From Bacteroidia bacterium (GTDB taxonomy: Bacteria; Bacteroidota; Bacteroidia; Chitinophagales; UBA2359): a DNA stretch of 64,000 nucleotides. The translations under genes were made by a program, and so were the position numbers. Shown piece by piece: positions 47,284 to 55,624 of the stretch (position 1 is its first letter; each line of letters opens with the position of its first letter). The notes beneath the pieces are model-generated. The model searched no databases. It was not told the origin of the DNA and saw only the letters and a program-made list of their open reading frames with translations. The stretch covers positions 1-64,000 of the forward strand of contig JAUHXA010000023.1 of NCBI GenBank assembly GCA_030427245.1. Reading direction: 5' to 3'.

Positions 47284-47832
47284 ATGAGTTTAAATTTTTC
47301 TTTGTTTATCACCGCTTTAGACTTTGCCGCCGAAAAACACAAGCTGCAAAAACGCAAGGGCAAAGCGTCTATTCCCTACATCAATCACCCCATCAAAGTT
47401 GCAAAAATTTTGAGTGAAGTGGGTTTGGTTACGGAGGTGAATGTATTGATGGCGGCATTGCTGCACGATACGATTGAAGATACCGAAGCTACAACGGAGG
47501 AATTGGATTTTTTGTTTGGCAAAGAGGTGACAAGCATTGTATTGGAAGTGACGGACGATAAAACAATGGAATGGCAATCCCGCAAAGACTATCAAATCGT
47601 AAAAGCTCCCAACTTATCAAGAGAGGCAAAATTGGTCAAGTTGGCGGACAAAATCTGCAACATCACCGATATTGTGAACGAACCACCTGATTGGTCAGCT
47701 GAACGCAAACGAAAGTATCTCGTATGGGCGAAAAAAGTAGTGGATGCTTTGGGGGGCAATGTTAATCAACATCTGGAGGAACGCTTTGCAGAGCAGTATC
47801 AGATGGGAATAGAAGTCTTGAAAGAAGGTTAA
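47284..47832 (+). CDS. MESH1-like (p)ppGpp hydrolase
   Basis: A 182-residue HD-domain protein matching small SpoT-type alarmone hydrolases. The metal and catalytic residues appear as His35 (NHPIKVA), His61-Asp62 (LLHDTIEDT) with Glu65 and Asp66, and Asp122 (KLADKICN). It lacks synthetase, TGS and ACT domains, so it should only remove pyrophosphate from (p)ppGpp or act on related nucleotides such as NADPH. A DksA-family protein occurs about 12 kb away in the window, but there is no operon link. Confidence 0.88.
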   Translation: MSLNFSLFITALDFAAEKHKLQKRKGKASIPYINHPIKVAKILSEVGLVTEVNVLMAALLHDTIEDTEATTEELDFLFGKEVTSIVLEVTDDKTMEWQSRKDYQIVKAPNLSREAKLVKLADKICNITDIVNEPPDWSAERKRKYLVWAKKVVDALGGNVNQHLEERFAEQYQMGIEVLKEG

Positions 47833-47939
47833 AATGAGGTAATGGTAGCATTGTGAATAAAACAGGGCCAACCTTTCTATGACACATCATTTTACCATCC
47901 TGCAATCCTAATATCATACAATGCTCTCATCTTATTCCT

Positions 47940-47947
47940 TACCTTTG
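47940..47947 (+). promoter_or_regulatory. -7 element of the aminopeptidase gene
   Basis: TACCTTTG is an exact TAnnTTTG placed 45 bases before ATG 47992. No clear TTTG is present at the -33 position. Confidence 0.4.
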
Positions 47948-47991
47948 TCCAACTTTTTTCTAAAAAAATAAAAACAACAAAAATTATAAAA

Positions 47992-49458
47992 ATGCAAGAT
48001 GAAACCCAAGCGGTCATTGTGCCGATAAGCCAAGAAAATAGAGAAGCCTGTCTAACCGAAATAGCCCGAATTACCAACATTGAAGTGGAGGTACTCCAAA
48101 ACGACTTCAAGGCAAATGCCAAAGAAATATTGCCTTTGTATCTAACAGGGGAGCCGACTTTCAAACGATTGTATTTACTAGGGTTGGGAGAAAAACCAAC
48201 TTTTCCAATCATCCTAAATGCTTTTCAAAGTTTTACTCATCGTTACAAAAGCAAACTCCCGAAAAACATTGGTATCAGCTTCAAATACAACAACGAAAGC
48301 GAAGACCCTGCTATGACAATTGAAGCGGCGCTCAATGGAATCAAATTGGGAACATACAACATTGGTTTGTACCGAACCGATGAAAAAAAGGAGTGTGCGA
48401 TTACCGATGAAGACGCAAGCATTACCGTTTATAGCGACTATGAAGAAGTATCAAAAATAGGAGATAGGGTAGAGGCAATTGCTGATACACAATTGGAAAT
48501 CATGGACTTGGTAAATGGCGATTCTAATAACATCAGTGCCGAGTATTTGGCAAATTGGGCAGTAGAATCGGGGCGAAAATATGGTTTTGAAGTGACCGTA
48601 TTCGACAAAGCTCAATGTCAGACAGTAGGATTGCACGCATTGTTAGCCGTCAATCAAGGAAGTGAATTGCCGCCTCGATTCATCATCATGGAATACAAAC
48701 CAAAAGGTTTGGAAGGAGAAGGGAATTTGAAAAAAGTGGGTTTGGTTGGTAAGGGAATCACCTACGATACAGGTGGTTTGTCTATCAAAAATTCCCAATC
48801 CATGCCGTATATGAAAAGCGATATGGGCGGTGCTTCGGCAGTTTTGGGCGCAATGGAAGTAGCTGCCAAACTGCAATTGCCCATTCACCTCATCGGTATT
48901 GTGCCGAGTACCGACAACTGTGTGGATGCCAAAGCCATTAAGCCTGGTGATGTAATCAGTTCTTACAGCGGCAAAACAATTGAAGTCATGGACACCGATG
49001 CAGAAGGACGTTTGGTTTTGGCAGATGGTTTGGCGTATATGCAGGAGAATTATTCACCTGATGTGATGATTGACCTTGCAACTTTGACGGGCAGCAGTGT
49101 TCGGGCTTTGGGTTATGAAGCAGGAGCGATGTTCAGTCACAACGATGAATTGGCGAATGCCTTGACCAAAGCGGGGGAAAAAGTGGGGGAGCGTGTTTGG
49201 AGAATGCCGCTTTGGGACAGCTACAAAAAAATGCTAAAATCCGACATTGCAGACATCAAAAACTTCTCTGAAAAACCGATTGCAGGAGCGATTACTGCCG
49301 CCAAGTTTTTGGAGATTTTCACGAATGGTCATGCTGCTTGGGCGCATTTGGACATTGCAGGAGTGATCATCCAACATTCTGAGTTTTCGAGTCAACGTAG
49401 TGCTACGGCTTACGGGGTTAGGTTGTTGTTGGGGTATTTAGAAAGCGTGTGCAAATAA
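47992..49458 (+). CDS. M17 leucyl aminopeptidase
   Basis: A 488-residue cytoplasmic aminopeptidase with the M17 two-domain layout. The metal-binding C-terminal domain (about 180-485) shows GKGITYDTGGLSIK (Lys254, Asp259), the second metal block KSDMGGA and the signature DTDAEGRLVLADG (Asp334, Asp336, Glu338, Arg340). It removes N-terminal residues from peptides, usually as a hexamer. Length is normal. It ends seven bases from the convergent histidine kinase. Confidence 0.92.
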   Translation: MQDETQAVIVPISQENREACLTEIARITNIEVEVLQNDFKANAKEILPLYLTGEPTFKRLYLLGLGEKPTFPIILNAFQSFTHRYKSKLPKNIGISFKYNNESEDPAMTIEAALNGIKLGTYNIGLYRTDEKKECAITDEDASITVYSDYEEVSKIGDRVEAIADTQLEIMDLVNGDSNNISAEYLANWAVESGRKYGFEVTVFDKAQCQTVGLHALLAVNQGSELPPRFIIMEYKPKGLEGEGNLKKVGLVGKGITYDTGGLSIKNSQSMPYMKSDMGGASAVLGAMEVAAKLQLPIHLIGIVPSTDNCVDAKAIKPGDVISSYSGKTIEVMDTDAEGRLVLADGLAYMQENYSPDVMIDLATLTGSSVRALGYEAGAMFSHNDELANALTKAGEKVGERVWRMPLWDSYKKMLKSDIADIKNFSEKPIAGAITAAKFLEIFTNGHAAWAHLDIAGVIIQHSEFSSQRSATAYGVRLLLGYLESVCK

Positions 49459-49465
49459 TTTTTTT

Positions 49466-51253
49466 TTAAGTTATCGGCAAGGTGAAAAAGAAACTTGTGC
49501 CTTTTCCTACTTCCGATTCCACCCAAATCTCGCCATCGTATTGCTGCACTATTTTTTTACAGATAGCTAAGCCTATGCCCGTTCCTTGGTATTCTTGGCG
49601 AGAATGTAGGCGGGTAAAAATATCGAAAATCTTGAACTGATTTTCGGTAGATATCCCAATGCCATTGTCGTGAACAGCTATTTGCCAATCGTTTTTCAGT
49701 GCCTTTATTTCTATGCGAATATGAGGTGTTTGGCATGTGCAAAATTTGATAGCATTTGAAATCAAATTCTGAAACAATTGTATCATATCTGTCTGATAGC
49801 CTTTGATGATAGGCAATTCGGCGGCTTCGATGACTGCGTTTTTTTCTTCAATGACCAATTGGAGGTTTTGCTGAACAAATGACAATACTTCATTCAAGCA
49901 AACGGGTTGTTTGGCATGTGAATGGGTACCCGCTACCGTATAATCGAGCAAATCATTCAGTAGTTGATTCATGCGTTTGTTGGCGTTTTGGATGATATCC
50001 AAATACTCCAAGGCATTTTCATCCAACTGTTGACTGTGTCGTTTTTTGAGTAAATCACTAAAGCTTCCAATCATTCGAAGCGGCTCTTTCAAGTCGTGAG
50101 AAGCTTTGCTGGCAAAGAGTTTCAACTCTTCATTTTTGCTGTGCAGTATTTTTTGCTGATGGTGTAGCTGTTTGATTTCAAAATCTTTTTTTTCTGACTC
50201 ATACTTCAATGTAAGATCTGCTACGGTTTTTTGAGTTTTATCATTTGTGATTTGAGTTTTTACTTCAATGTGCTTTTCCATGTATTCACAGCATTTCTCA
50301 AAGTTATTCAGCAGCTTGTAAATATCTGCTAACAGACGGTAAGAACTTTCTTGTCCTTCTTTTAAGTCTGCATTTTGAGCTATTCCCAATGCTTTTGCTA
50401 CAATCTCAATACTTTGTTCGTATTTGCCTTGCTCTTTAAAGATTCGTGCTTTGGTGAGGTAAGCCCGCATCAATCCTTCAGGATGGGTCGTTTCTTCACG
50501 AAGTTGAATGGCTTCCTCCGCATATTGAAGGGCAAGTAAGTATTCTCCTTTCATGACATACACCTCTGCATAATTGGTGTAGATGACCGAAATAGTATCT
50601 TTGTTTCTGGTTTCACTGGCTATTTCGAGGGCTTTTCCCAAGTAAGTGAGCGTATCTACTGTTTGTCCTTTTTCAAAAAAACAGGCGGCAATATTGCTAT
50701 AAACAGTATCTAAATGTAAGTTTATTTTTTCTTCAAGCATTAATTCTTTTGCCTGCATGAAATAAACCAAGCCTTGGTCAGGATTGTAGTTTTTAACATG
50801 TATAGTGCCTATATTGCCTAAATAATTGGAAATTTGTTGAGGGTCTTTTATTTTTTCGGCAATTTGCAGTGCTTTGTAGTAATGTGGAAGTGCCAAAGCA
50901 AGTGAAGTCTGAAGTGCATAGGTATTGCCAATTCCTCCTTCGATTTGGAGTTCTAATTTTTGTTTTTGTAATTTTGAAATAGCAGAAGTTTTTTTGATAT
51001 CTGCAAATAAAACTTGAGCTTTTGAAAACGTAGTACGAGCTAACTTGTATTCTGCTTTTAAAGTATAGATGTAACCCAAGGCACAGTAGCATTTTATAGT
51101 AGCAAATGTATGGTTACATTCACAACTAATGTTCAATAATTTCTGAGCGACTTCTATACTCCCTTGGGCATGAATATCTATCTCTTGTATTCTTTTTATC
51201 AACTCTACTTCTGAGTAGGTATGGGTATTTGGGGCTTGTATAATAGTAGTCAA
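49466..51253 (-). CDS. TPR-containing sensor histidine kinase
   Basis: A 595-residue soluble kinase. TPR helices occupy about 15-335 (e.g. LGNIGTIHVKNYNPDQGLVYF, YTNYAEVYVMKGEYLLALQYAEEA), followed by a coiled coil (about 340-380), HisKA with His386 (ASHDLKEPLRMI) and an ATPase domain with NAIKF, HDNGIGIS and GTGIGLAICKK. No membrane segment or signal peptide was seen, so the input is likely protein contact through TPR. There is no response-regulator gene beside it; the receiver at 14917 is distant. Confidence 0.9.
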   Translation of the reverse strand: MTTIIQAPNTHTYSEVELIKRIQEIDIHAQGSIEVAQKLLNISCECNHTFATIKCYCALGYIYTLKAEYKLARTTFSKAQVLFADIKKTSAISKLQKQKLELQIEGGIGNTYALQTSLALALPHYYKALQIAEKIKDPQQISNYLGNIGTIHVKNYNPDQGLVYFMQAKELMLEEKINLHLDTVYSNIAACFFEKGQTVDTLTYLGKALEIASETRNKDTISVIYTNYAEVYVMKGEYLLALQYAEEAIQLREETTHPEGLMRAYLTKARIFKEQGKYEQSIEIVAKALGIAQNADLKEGQESSYRLLADIYKLLNNFEKCCEYMEKHIEVKTQITNDKTQKTVADLTLKYESEKKDFEIKQLHHQQKILHSKNEELKLFASKASHDLKEPLRMIGSFSDLLKKRHSQQLDENALEYLDIIQNANKRMNQLLNDLLDYTVAGTHSHAKQPVCLNEVLSFVQQNLQLVIEEKNAVIEAAELPIIKGYQTDMIQLFQNLISNAIKFCTCQTPHIRIEIKALKNDWQIAVHDNGIGISTENQFKIFDIFTRLHSRQEYQGTGIGLAICKKIVQQYDGEIWVESEVGKGTSFFFTLPIT

Positions 51254-51433
51254 GATATTGTATTTTGGGTGTCATACAAAAGTCAAAGGCAAAGTCATGT
51301 TATTGCAATTTTTATACCAAACAATTATTCACTTTTGGACGATAGTTCGCTAAATTCCAACTCAAAAAACGAATTCGGGTTTAAATCGGATACACTTGAG
51401 TCTGATTAATAAATCTTTATAAAAAATACTTCA

Positions 51434-51925
51434 ATGATTCAAAAAAAATCAATTCAAGAGTACATGGTTGGTAACATCTGTTTTGGATGTGGAAAAGATA
51501 ATCATGATGGACTTCAAATAGATAGTTATTGGCAAGAAAATGGAGAGACCATTTGTGTATGGCATTCGACACCTAAATATCAAGGTTGGAAAGGCATCTT
51601 GAATGGAGGAATTTTGGCGAGTCTGATTGATTGTCATTGTATGGGAACGGCTCTGGCGGCAAAGTATCACTCTGAAGGTCGTGAACTCGGTACAGAACCC
51701 ACCTATCACTTTGCAACAGGTACGATGAACATCAAATACTTATTGCCAACTCCAAATGACAAACCTGTCGAACTGCGTGCTAAAGCACTGGAAATAAAAG
51801 GAAAAAAAGTAGTGGTTCAGTGTGATGTATGGTCGGAAGGGCGTAAAACGGCTGAGGCAGAAGTCATTGCCATCAAGGTCTATGATAGCAGCCAAAAATC
51901 AGATACTCCTTTTGCTCGAGGGTGA
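51434..51925 (+). CDS. PaaI-family hotdog thioesterase
   Basis: A 163-residue hotdog-fold protein. The N-terminal CFGCGKDNHDGLQI and the central helix GWKGILNGGILASLIDCHCMG, with Gly-rich turn and Asp, are typical of PaaI-like acyl-CoA thioesterases. It would hydrolyse an acyl-CoA in the cytoplasm as a dimer or tetramer. The substrate is unknown. The next gene converges four bases away. Confidence 0.82.
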   Translation: MIQKKSIQEYMVGNICFGCGKDNHDGLQIDSYWQENGETICVWHSTPKYQGWKGILNGGILASLIDCHCMGTALAAKYHSEGRELGTEPTYHFATGTMNIKYLLPTPNDKPVELRAKALEIKGKKVVVQCDVWSEGRKTAEAEVIAIKVYDSSQKSDTPFARG

Positions 51926-51929
51926 TTGA

Positions 51930-52487
51930 CTATTCACTCACATAGCCTCGAATATTCCAATTGATATCCACCTGCTGACTGCTCCGAAAATTCAATGTAC
52001 GCCATTGATTATCGCCATTTGAATAAGTCCAATCACCATTCAGTTCGGCAGGTCCTGCATCACATCCCACGCTTGCGAGTAAGCTGTTATGTGTTACCTC
52101 TATGCTGATCCACAGATCTGTTTCGCTGATAGCCAGAGGGGATGAAATGGTATGCCGATTCCAGCTATTAGCATTTATCGAATTACTCATATCTGCACTG
52201 TACAGTAATGTTCCGGGTTCATTGGAATCACCTTCCCCATAAATGTGAATCACACACTTATCGGGTCGTTCTAATATAAAAAACTCTACTTCCTCTAAGT
52301 TTTTACCTTGAAATTGGGTCATTACATTTGCAGGAAATCGAGCCGCCGCTTCCCAAACCCCTGTATCCAAAAGAGGAGCAGAAACATTCTCACCATCGTA
52401 ATGCAAATCGGCGTCAATCGTATTTTCATCTTTACAGGCTGCGAAGAGGAGTAAATAAAGGCAGAAAAAGCAGGTTATTTTTTTCAT
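51930..52487 (-). CDS. Lipoprotein, unknown
   Basis: A 185-residue lipoprotein with a signal peptide and lipobox LLFAAC (Cys18). The mature part is beta-rich with a jelly-roll-like pattern (FFILERPDKCVIHIYGEGDS, ISSPLAISETDLWISIEVTH), resembling the short beta domains seen in Bacteroidota secreted proteins. No named family was fixed. It is likely anchored in the outer membrane. Confidence 0.65.
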   Translation of the reverse strand: MKKITCFFCLYLLLFAACKDENTIDADLHYDGENVSAPLLDTGVWEAAARFPANVMTQFQGKNLEEVEFFILERPDKCVIHIYGEGDSNEPGTLLYSADMSNSINANSWNRHTISSPLAISETDLWISIEVTHNSLLASVGCDAGPAELNGDWTYSNGDNQWRTLNFRSSQQVDINWNIRGYVSE

Positions 52488-52720
52488 GTTTTGATTTTTT
52501 TGAAGTTTCCAAATGCTACAATAAGAAGCAAGTTGAAAGTTTTTTAAGTATAACGAAGCCCGAAAATAAACAGTTGTGTTATTTATTGAAGTATTGAGCT
52601 TTAAAAAATTACCTTCCCTTCAATTAATTTTTTGAAAACCAATGTTATAAACTCCAATCCTTCCCTTTCTAATATTAAAAACGCTCGTTTTTTGGTTCGA
52701 TGAACAAGGTTCGCATCCTG

Positions 52721-52728
52721 TATTTTTG
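52721..52728 (+). promoter_or_regulatory. -7 element that sets the next start
   Basis: TATTTTTG is an exact TAnnTTTG. A transcript start near 52735 would lie after the ATG at 52732, so ATG 52783 is the better start of the following gene. Confidence 0.4.
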
Positions 52729-52782
52729 TAGATGCAATCTCGCTCCATTTTCATTTCCTCAAATTTTTTAAAACCTTTTATC

Positions 52783-53661
52783 ATGTTCCAAAAAAACATC
52801 TTACAGCCAACTACCACCTTATTTTTTAGCCTATTTATTTTCGTGTTCCTCACCGTTACTTGTGATGCAGAACCTCGCATTACAGATGTCAAACTTTGTA
52901 CTCAATCAATTGACAAACAGTGCCCACAAGACGAAACAACTTTTCAACCTACTGCCTCCATGTTGTACGCAGGCTGCAAAATTCACGATGCCAACCTGAG
53001 TACACAAGTACAGTTTTCTTGGTACTATGTTTCAGGAGAACGCATTTTGATAGATCAAGCTCTAATTCGCATAGGTGAAATCGGAGTCGGTGTTTTCCAC
53101 AATCTTCAGTCCCATTTATCCAAACCCGACAACGATTGGCCTATAGGTAATTACGAAGTGATTATCCAAACCAATCACAAGAACATTCCATCTGTTACCA
53201 AAAGGTTTCAAGTGTCCAAAACCACAACGGTTCGCAACACTTTGCCCAGCCGACCAAGCATCAAAACACCTCTGCCTACTCCATCCAAACCAACTGCTTA
53301 TGCAGCTGCAAAAATCAGCAATCTGAGTATGTGTGAAAACCTCAATGGGAATGGACTTTGTATTCAAGATCAAACCATTTTAGCCGCCTCTGCGCCTACC
53401 TTCAATGCAAGCTGTCAGCTACACAATGTTCCTCGGACTACACAAGTAAGTTTTTCTTGGTACGGTTTTTTTGATGGAGAACGTTATTTGATTGATGTAG
53501 CCAAGGTCAATCTTGCCAATTTAGAAAATGCAGATACTTATGACCTTCACTCCAATCTGAGTCGTTCCAATGATGCATGGCCTGCTGGACAGTATGAAGT
53601 AGTAGTAGAAGCCAATCACCCAAGCATTTCTGCAAGTAGTAAGCAATTTATTGTTCAATAA
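52783..53661 (+). CDS. Exported protein with two tandem Ig-like domains
   Basis: A 292-residue exported protein from ATG 52783; the upstream ATG at 52732 falls on the predicted promoter. A signal peptide (1-26, FFSLFIFVFLTVTC) precedes two homologous domains of about 110 residues (about 30-150 and 175-290), joined by a Pro/Ser/Thr-rich linker. Both share CxxxxNxxx-C, QVxFSWY, ER(I/Y)LID and WP(I/A)GxYEVxxxxNH. They look like an internal duplication with a probable disulphide in each. No named family was recognised. Confidence 0.7.
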   Translation: MFQKNILQPTTTLFFSLFIFVFLTVTCDAEPRITDVKLCTQSIDKQCPQDETTFQPTASMLYAGCKIHDANLSTQVQFSWYYVSGERILIDQALIRIGEIGVGVFHNLQSHLSKPDNDWPIGNYEVIIQTNHKNIPSVTKRFQVSKTTTVRNTLPSRPSIKTPLPTPSKPTAYAAAKISNLSMCENLNGNGLCIQDQTILAASAPTFNASCQLHNVPRTTQVSFSWYGFFDGERYLIDVAKVNLANLENADTYDLHSNLSRSNDAWPAGQYEVVVEANHPSISASSKQFIVQ

Positions 53662-53782
53662 AAGAATTGGAGGCATTGAAGAGAAAAAGAAATTAGGCAA
53701 ACTAAAATATTAAATTAGACATTTCTGCAATTTACTTTGCTCGCTTACAAAGTATTGTTTGAATTTGCATTTGAGTTTTTAA

Positions 53783-53798
53783 TCCCGAGGTTTCGGGA
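53783..53798. repeat. TCCCGA-N4-TCGGGA palindrome
   Basis: TCCCGA-GGTT-TCGGGA matches the palindrome at 5590-5605 apart from the loop. It lies between convergent genes and could be a REP-like unit or short hairpin. Confidence 0.4.
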
Positions 53799-53815
53799 CC
53801 GGTTTTGAATTTGCC

Positions 53816-54733
53816 TTAATTTCCTTCATTTTTTCTCTTCAATACCTCTACTCCCAAATCGGGATAATCCGTAATAATACCATCCACACCCATTTCAATC
53901 ATCCGATTCATATCCGCTGTGTCGTTCACCGTCCACGGAATCACCTTCATCTTTTGAGATTGCGCATAATCCATCAAACTATCTGTTACCAAAGGGAAGT
54001 AGCAACTGTAAATTTCGGGCATAAAACCCAATCGTTCGATATTCGCTTCATAACCATCTTCATTATACACCAACAAAGCAACGACTGCACCTTTCTCCAA
54101 CTTTTTAGTGGACTGCAAAGTACGTGGGTCAAAAGATTGGATAATGGTTCGGTCTAAAATACCTTTTTCTTTAACCACCTCCAATAACAATCGTACAAAA
54201 TCATCGGGTTTTGGGTGATAACGATCATCACCATTTGGGACGGATTTGGTTTCGATGTTGTAAGAAACAGGAGGGAGGTTCTTTGCTGCAATGTAGGCTT
54301 CTACTGTATCTATGACTGTACTCAAAAGCGGTTTGCTGACCTTCAATTTTTGCTGTTTTGGAAAACGGGCAAAAGGTTTGCTTCCACAGTCGTATTTTTG
54401 AACTTCTTCGGCGGTCATTTCATAGATATTCAAAAACTTGGCGAGGGAATCGGGAATCGCTTGACCCAAAGAATCCAAACAGATTTCGGAAGACATGAAA
54501 GCTTCGTGCGAGAGCAAAACTTTTTGGTCTTTGGTAATGACCACATCCATCTCCAAAGTATTCACACCCAGGTCCAATGCCTTGATAAAAGCAGGAATCG
54601 TATTTTCGGGCATAAGGCCTCGTGCGCCTCTATGACCTTGAAGGTCAATTTCTTTTTCTGCAGTTTTACTTGAATTACAGGCAGTAAATAAGAAGACGAA
54701 GAATAAAAAAAATAGAAAGTGAATCGTTTTCAT
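53816..54733 (-). CDS. Glycerophosphodiester phosphodiesterase, lipoprotein
   Basis: A 305-residue protein from ATG 54733, which begins a lipoprotein signal peptide (MKTIHFLFF, lipobox LFTAC, Cys19); the longer frame to 54877 would bury that signal. The GDPD domain has HRGARGLMPENTIPAF (His34, Arg35, Glu43), the metal pair Glu61/Asp63 (LEMDVV) and His76 (LLSHE). It would cleave glycerophosphodiesters to glycerol 3-phosphate at the cell envelope. The later VNDTADMNRMIEMGVDGIITDYPD is the usual C-terminal family motif. Confidence 0.9.
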   Translation of the reverse strand: MKTIHFLFFLFFVFLFTACNSSKTAEKEIDLQGHRGARGLMPENTIPAFIKALDLGVNTLEMDVVITKDQKVLLSHEAFMSSEICLDSLGQAIPDSLAKFLNIYEMTAEEVQKYDCGSKPFARFPKQQKLKVSKPLLSTVIDTVEAYIAAKNLPPVSYNIETKSVPNGDDRYHPKPDDFVRLLLEVVKEKGILDRTIIQSFDPRTLQSTKKLEKGAVVALLVYNEDGYEANIERLGFMPEIYSCYFPLVTDSLMDYAQSQKMKVIPWTVNDTADMNRMIEMGVDGIITDYPDLGVEVLKRKNEGN

Positions 54734-54929
54734 TAGAGTTTGTTTGCTCAGTGATTGGTATATAGTAGTAATTTTAGATACGAGATGGGGGAGGCGAGAT
54801 GTAATAACTTTAATGTAAGAGTTAATTAAAATCCTGCTGACTACTTCTGGCTTCTTACACCTGCTATCCAAAGTCAAAAGTAATAGGCGGTTTGTTTTTT
54901 AATTCCACTATGAAAATGCAATGCTATAA

Positions 54930-55496
54930 TCAAACATTCAAATCGTTATTTACATCTATTATTCGCTCAATTGCCTTCAAATGATGCCCTGTGTGGAAAA
55001 TGGTGAAAAACAACATTTCTCGCACCAACAATTTACCCAAAAGTGGGTGAGGCATCAAGTAACTATCCAAGTCTTTTTCTGGCCATTGCTTCTCGGTTCG
55101 CTCTATTAATTTCTCTTTTACCATCTCCCAATTTTTAAGCATTTCCTCTTTGTGAAAATCCTTTGAAGTATCAGGGAGAAATTCTCCACCTGCAACACCT
55201 CCACTAGCTAATTTCTCGGTGTATCGTTCTATTAATCCTGTATAAGTACGAGGAGGACGATTGGGTTTACCCAAAGCACGTAGCATAAATTTGGACATTT
55301 TTAGACCAGATGCTACTGGTGCACTGCCTCGAATTAAATGGTCAAAATTTTCGGCAATAGACCATTTTCCTTCAATGATATTTTTGGTAAAAATTTCATT
55401 AGGAACATTTTGGATGGTTTGTCTTACTTCGTCAAATATGACAGGAATGTTCCGCAGAATATCTGCTTTGGAGTAAAGGTTCGTATCAATTGGCAT
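54930..55496 (-). CDS. DinB-family protein
   Basis: A 188-residue four-helix protein of the DinB/YfiT-like family. Metal-binding His residues appear in ENFDHLIRG and in FHTGHHLKAIERI. The start is set at 55496 (MPIDTNLY): a minus-strand TATTTTTG at 55521-55528 overlaps the ATG at 55523, so that earlier start would precede transcription. DinB-like proteins include metal-dependent thiol transferases; the activity here is unknown. Confidence 0.78.
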   Translation of the reverse strand: MPIDTNLYSKADILRNIPVIFDEVRQTIQNVPNEIFTKNIIEGKWSIAENFDHLIRGSAPVASGLKMSKFMLRALGKPNRPPRTYTGLIERYTEKLASGGVAGGEFLPDTSKDFHKEEMLKNWEMVKEKLIERTEKQWPEKDLDSYLMPHPLLGKLLVREMLFFTIFHTGHHLKAIERIIDVNNDLNV

Positions 55497-55520
55497 AAAA
55501 GAAGTTGTTTTTTGTTTGCT

Positions 55521-55528
55521 CAAAAATA
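55521..55528 (-). promoter_or_regulatory. -7 element of the DinB gene
   Basis: The minus strand reads TATTTTTG, an exact TAnnTTTG, 25 bases before the chosen start at 55496. No well-spaced -33 TTTG was found. Confidence 0.4.
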
Positions 55529-55584
55529 ACCATTTTAACCAACAAACTGTCTGTTTACATACGCTTACTGCCCACCGATTTGCC

Positions 55585-55592
55585 TAATTTTG
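55585..55592 (+). promoter_or_regulatory. -7 element of the 55625 gene
   Basis: TAATTTTG, an exact TAnnTTTG, lies 33 bases before ATG 55625. It sits about 55 bases from the divergent DinB promoter. Confidence 0.4.
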
Positions 55593-55624
55593 AAAACTAA
55601 ATCACAACGAAATGGCAATCAAGC

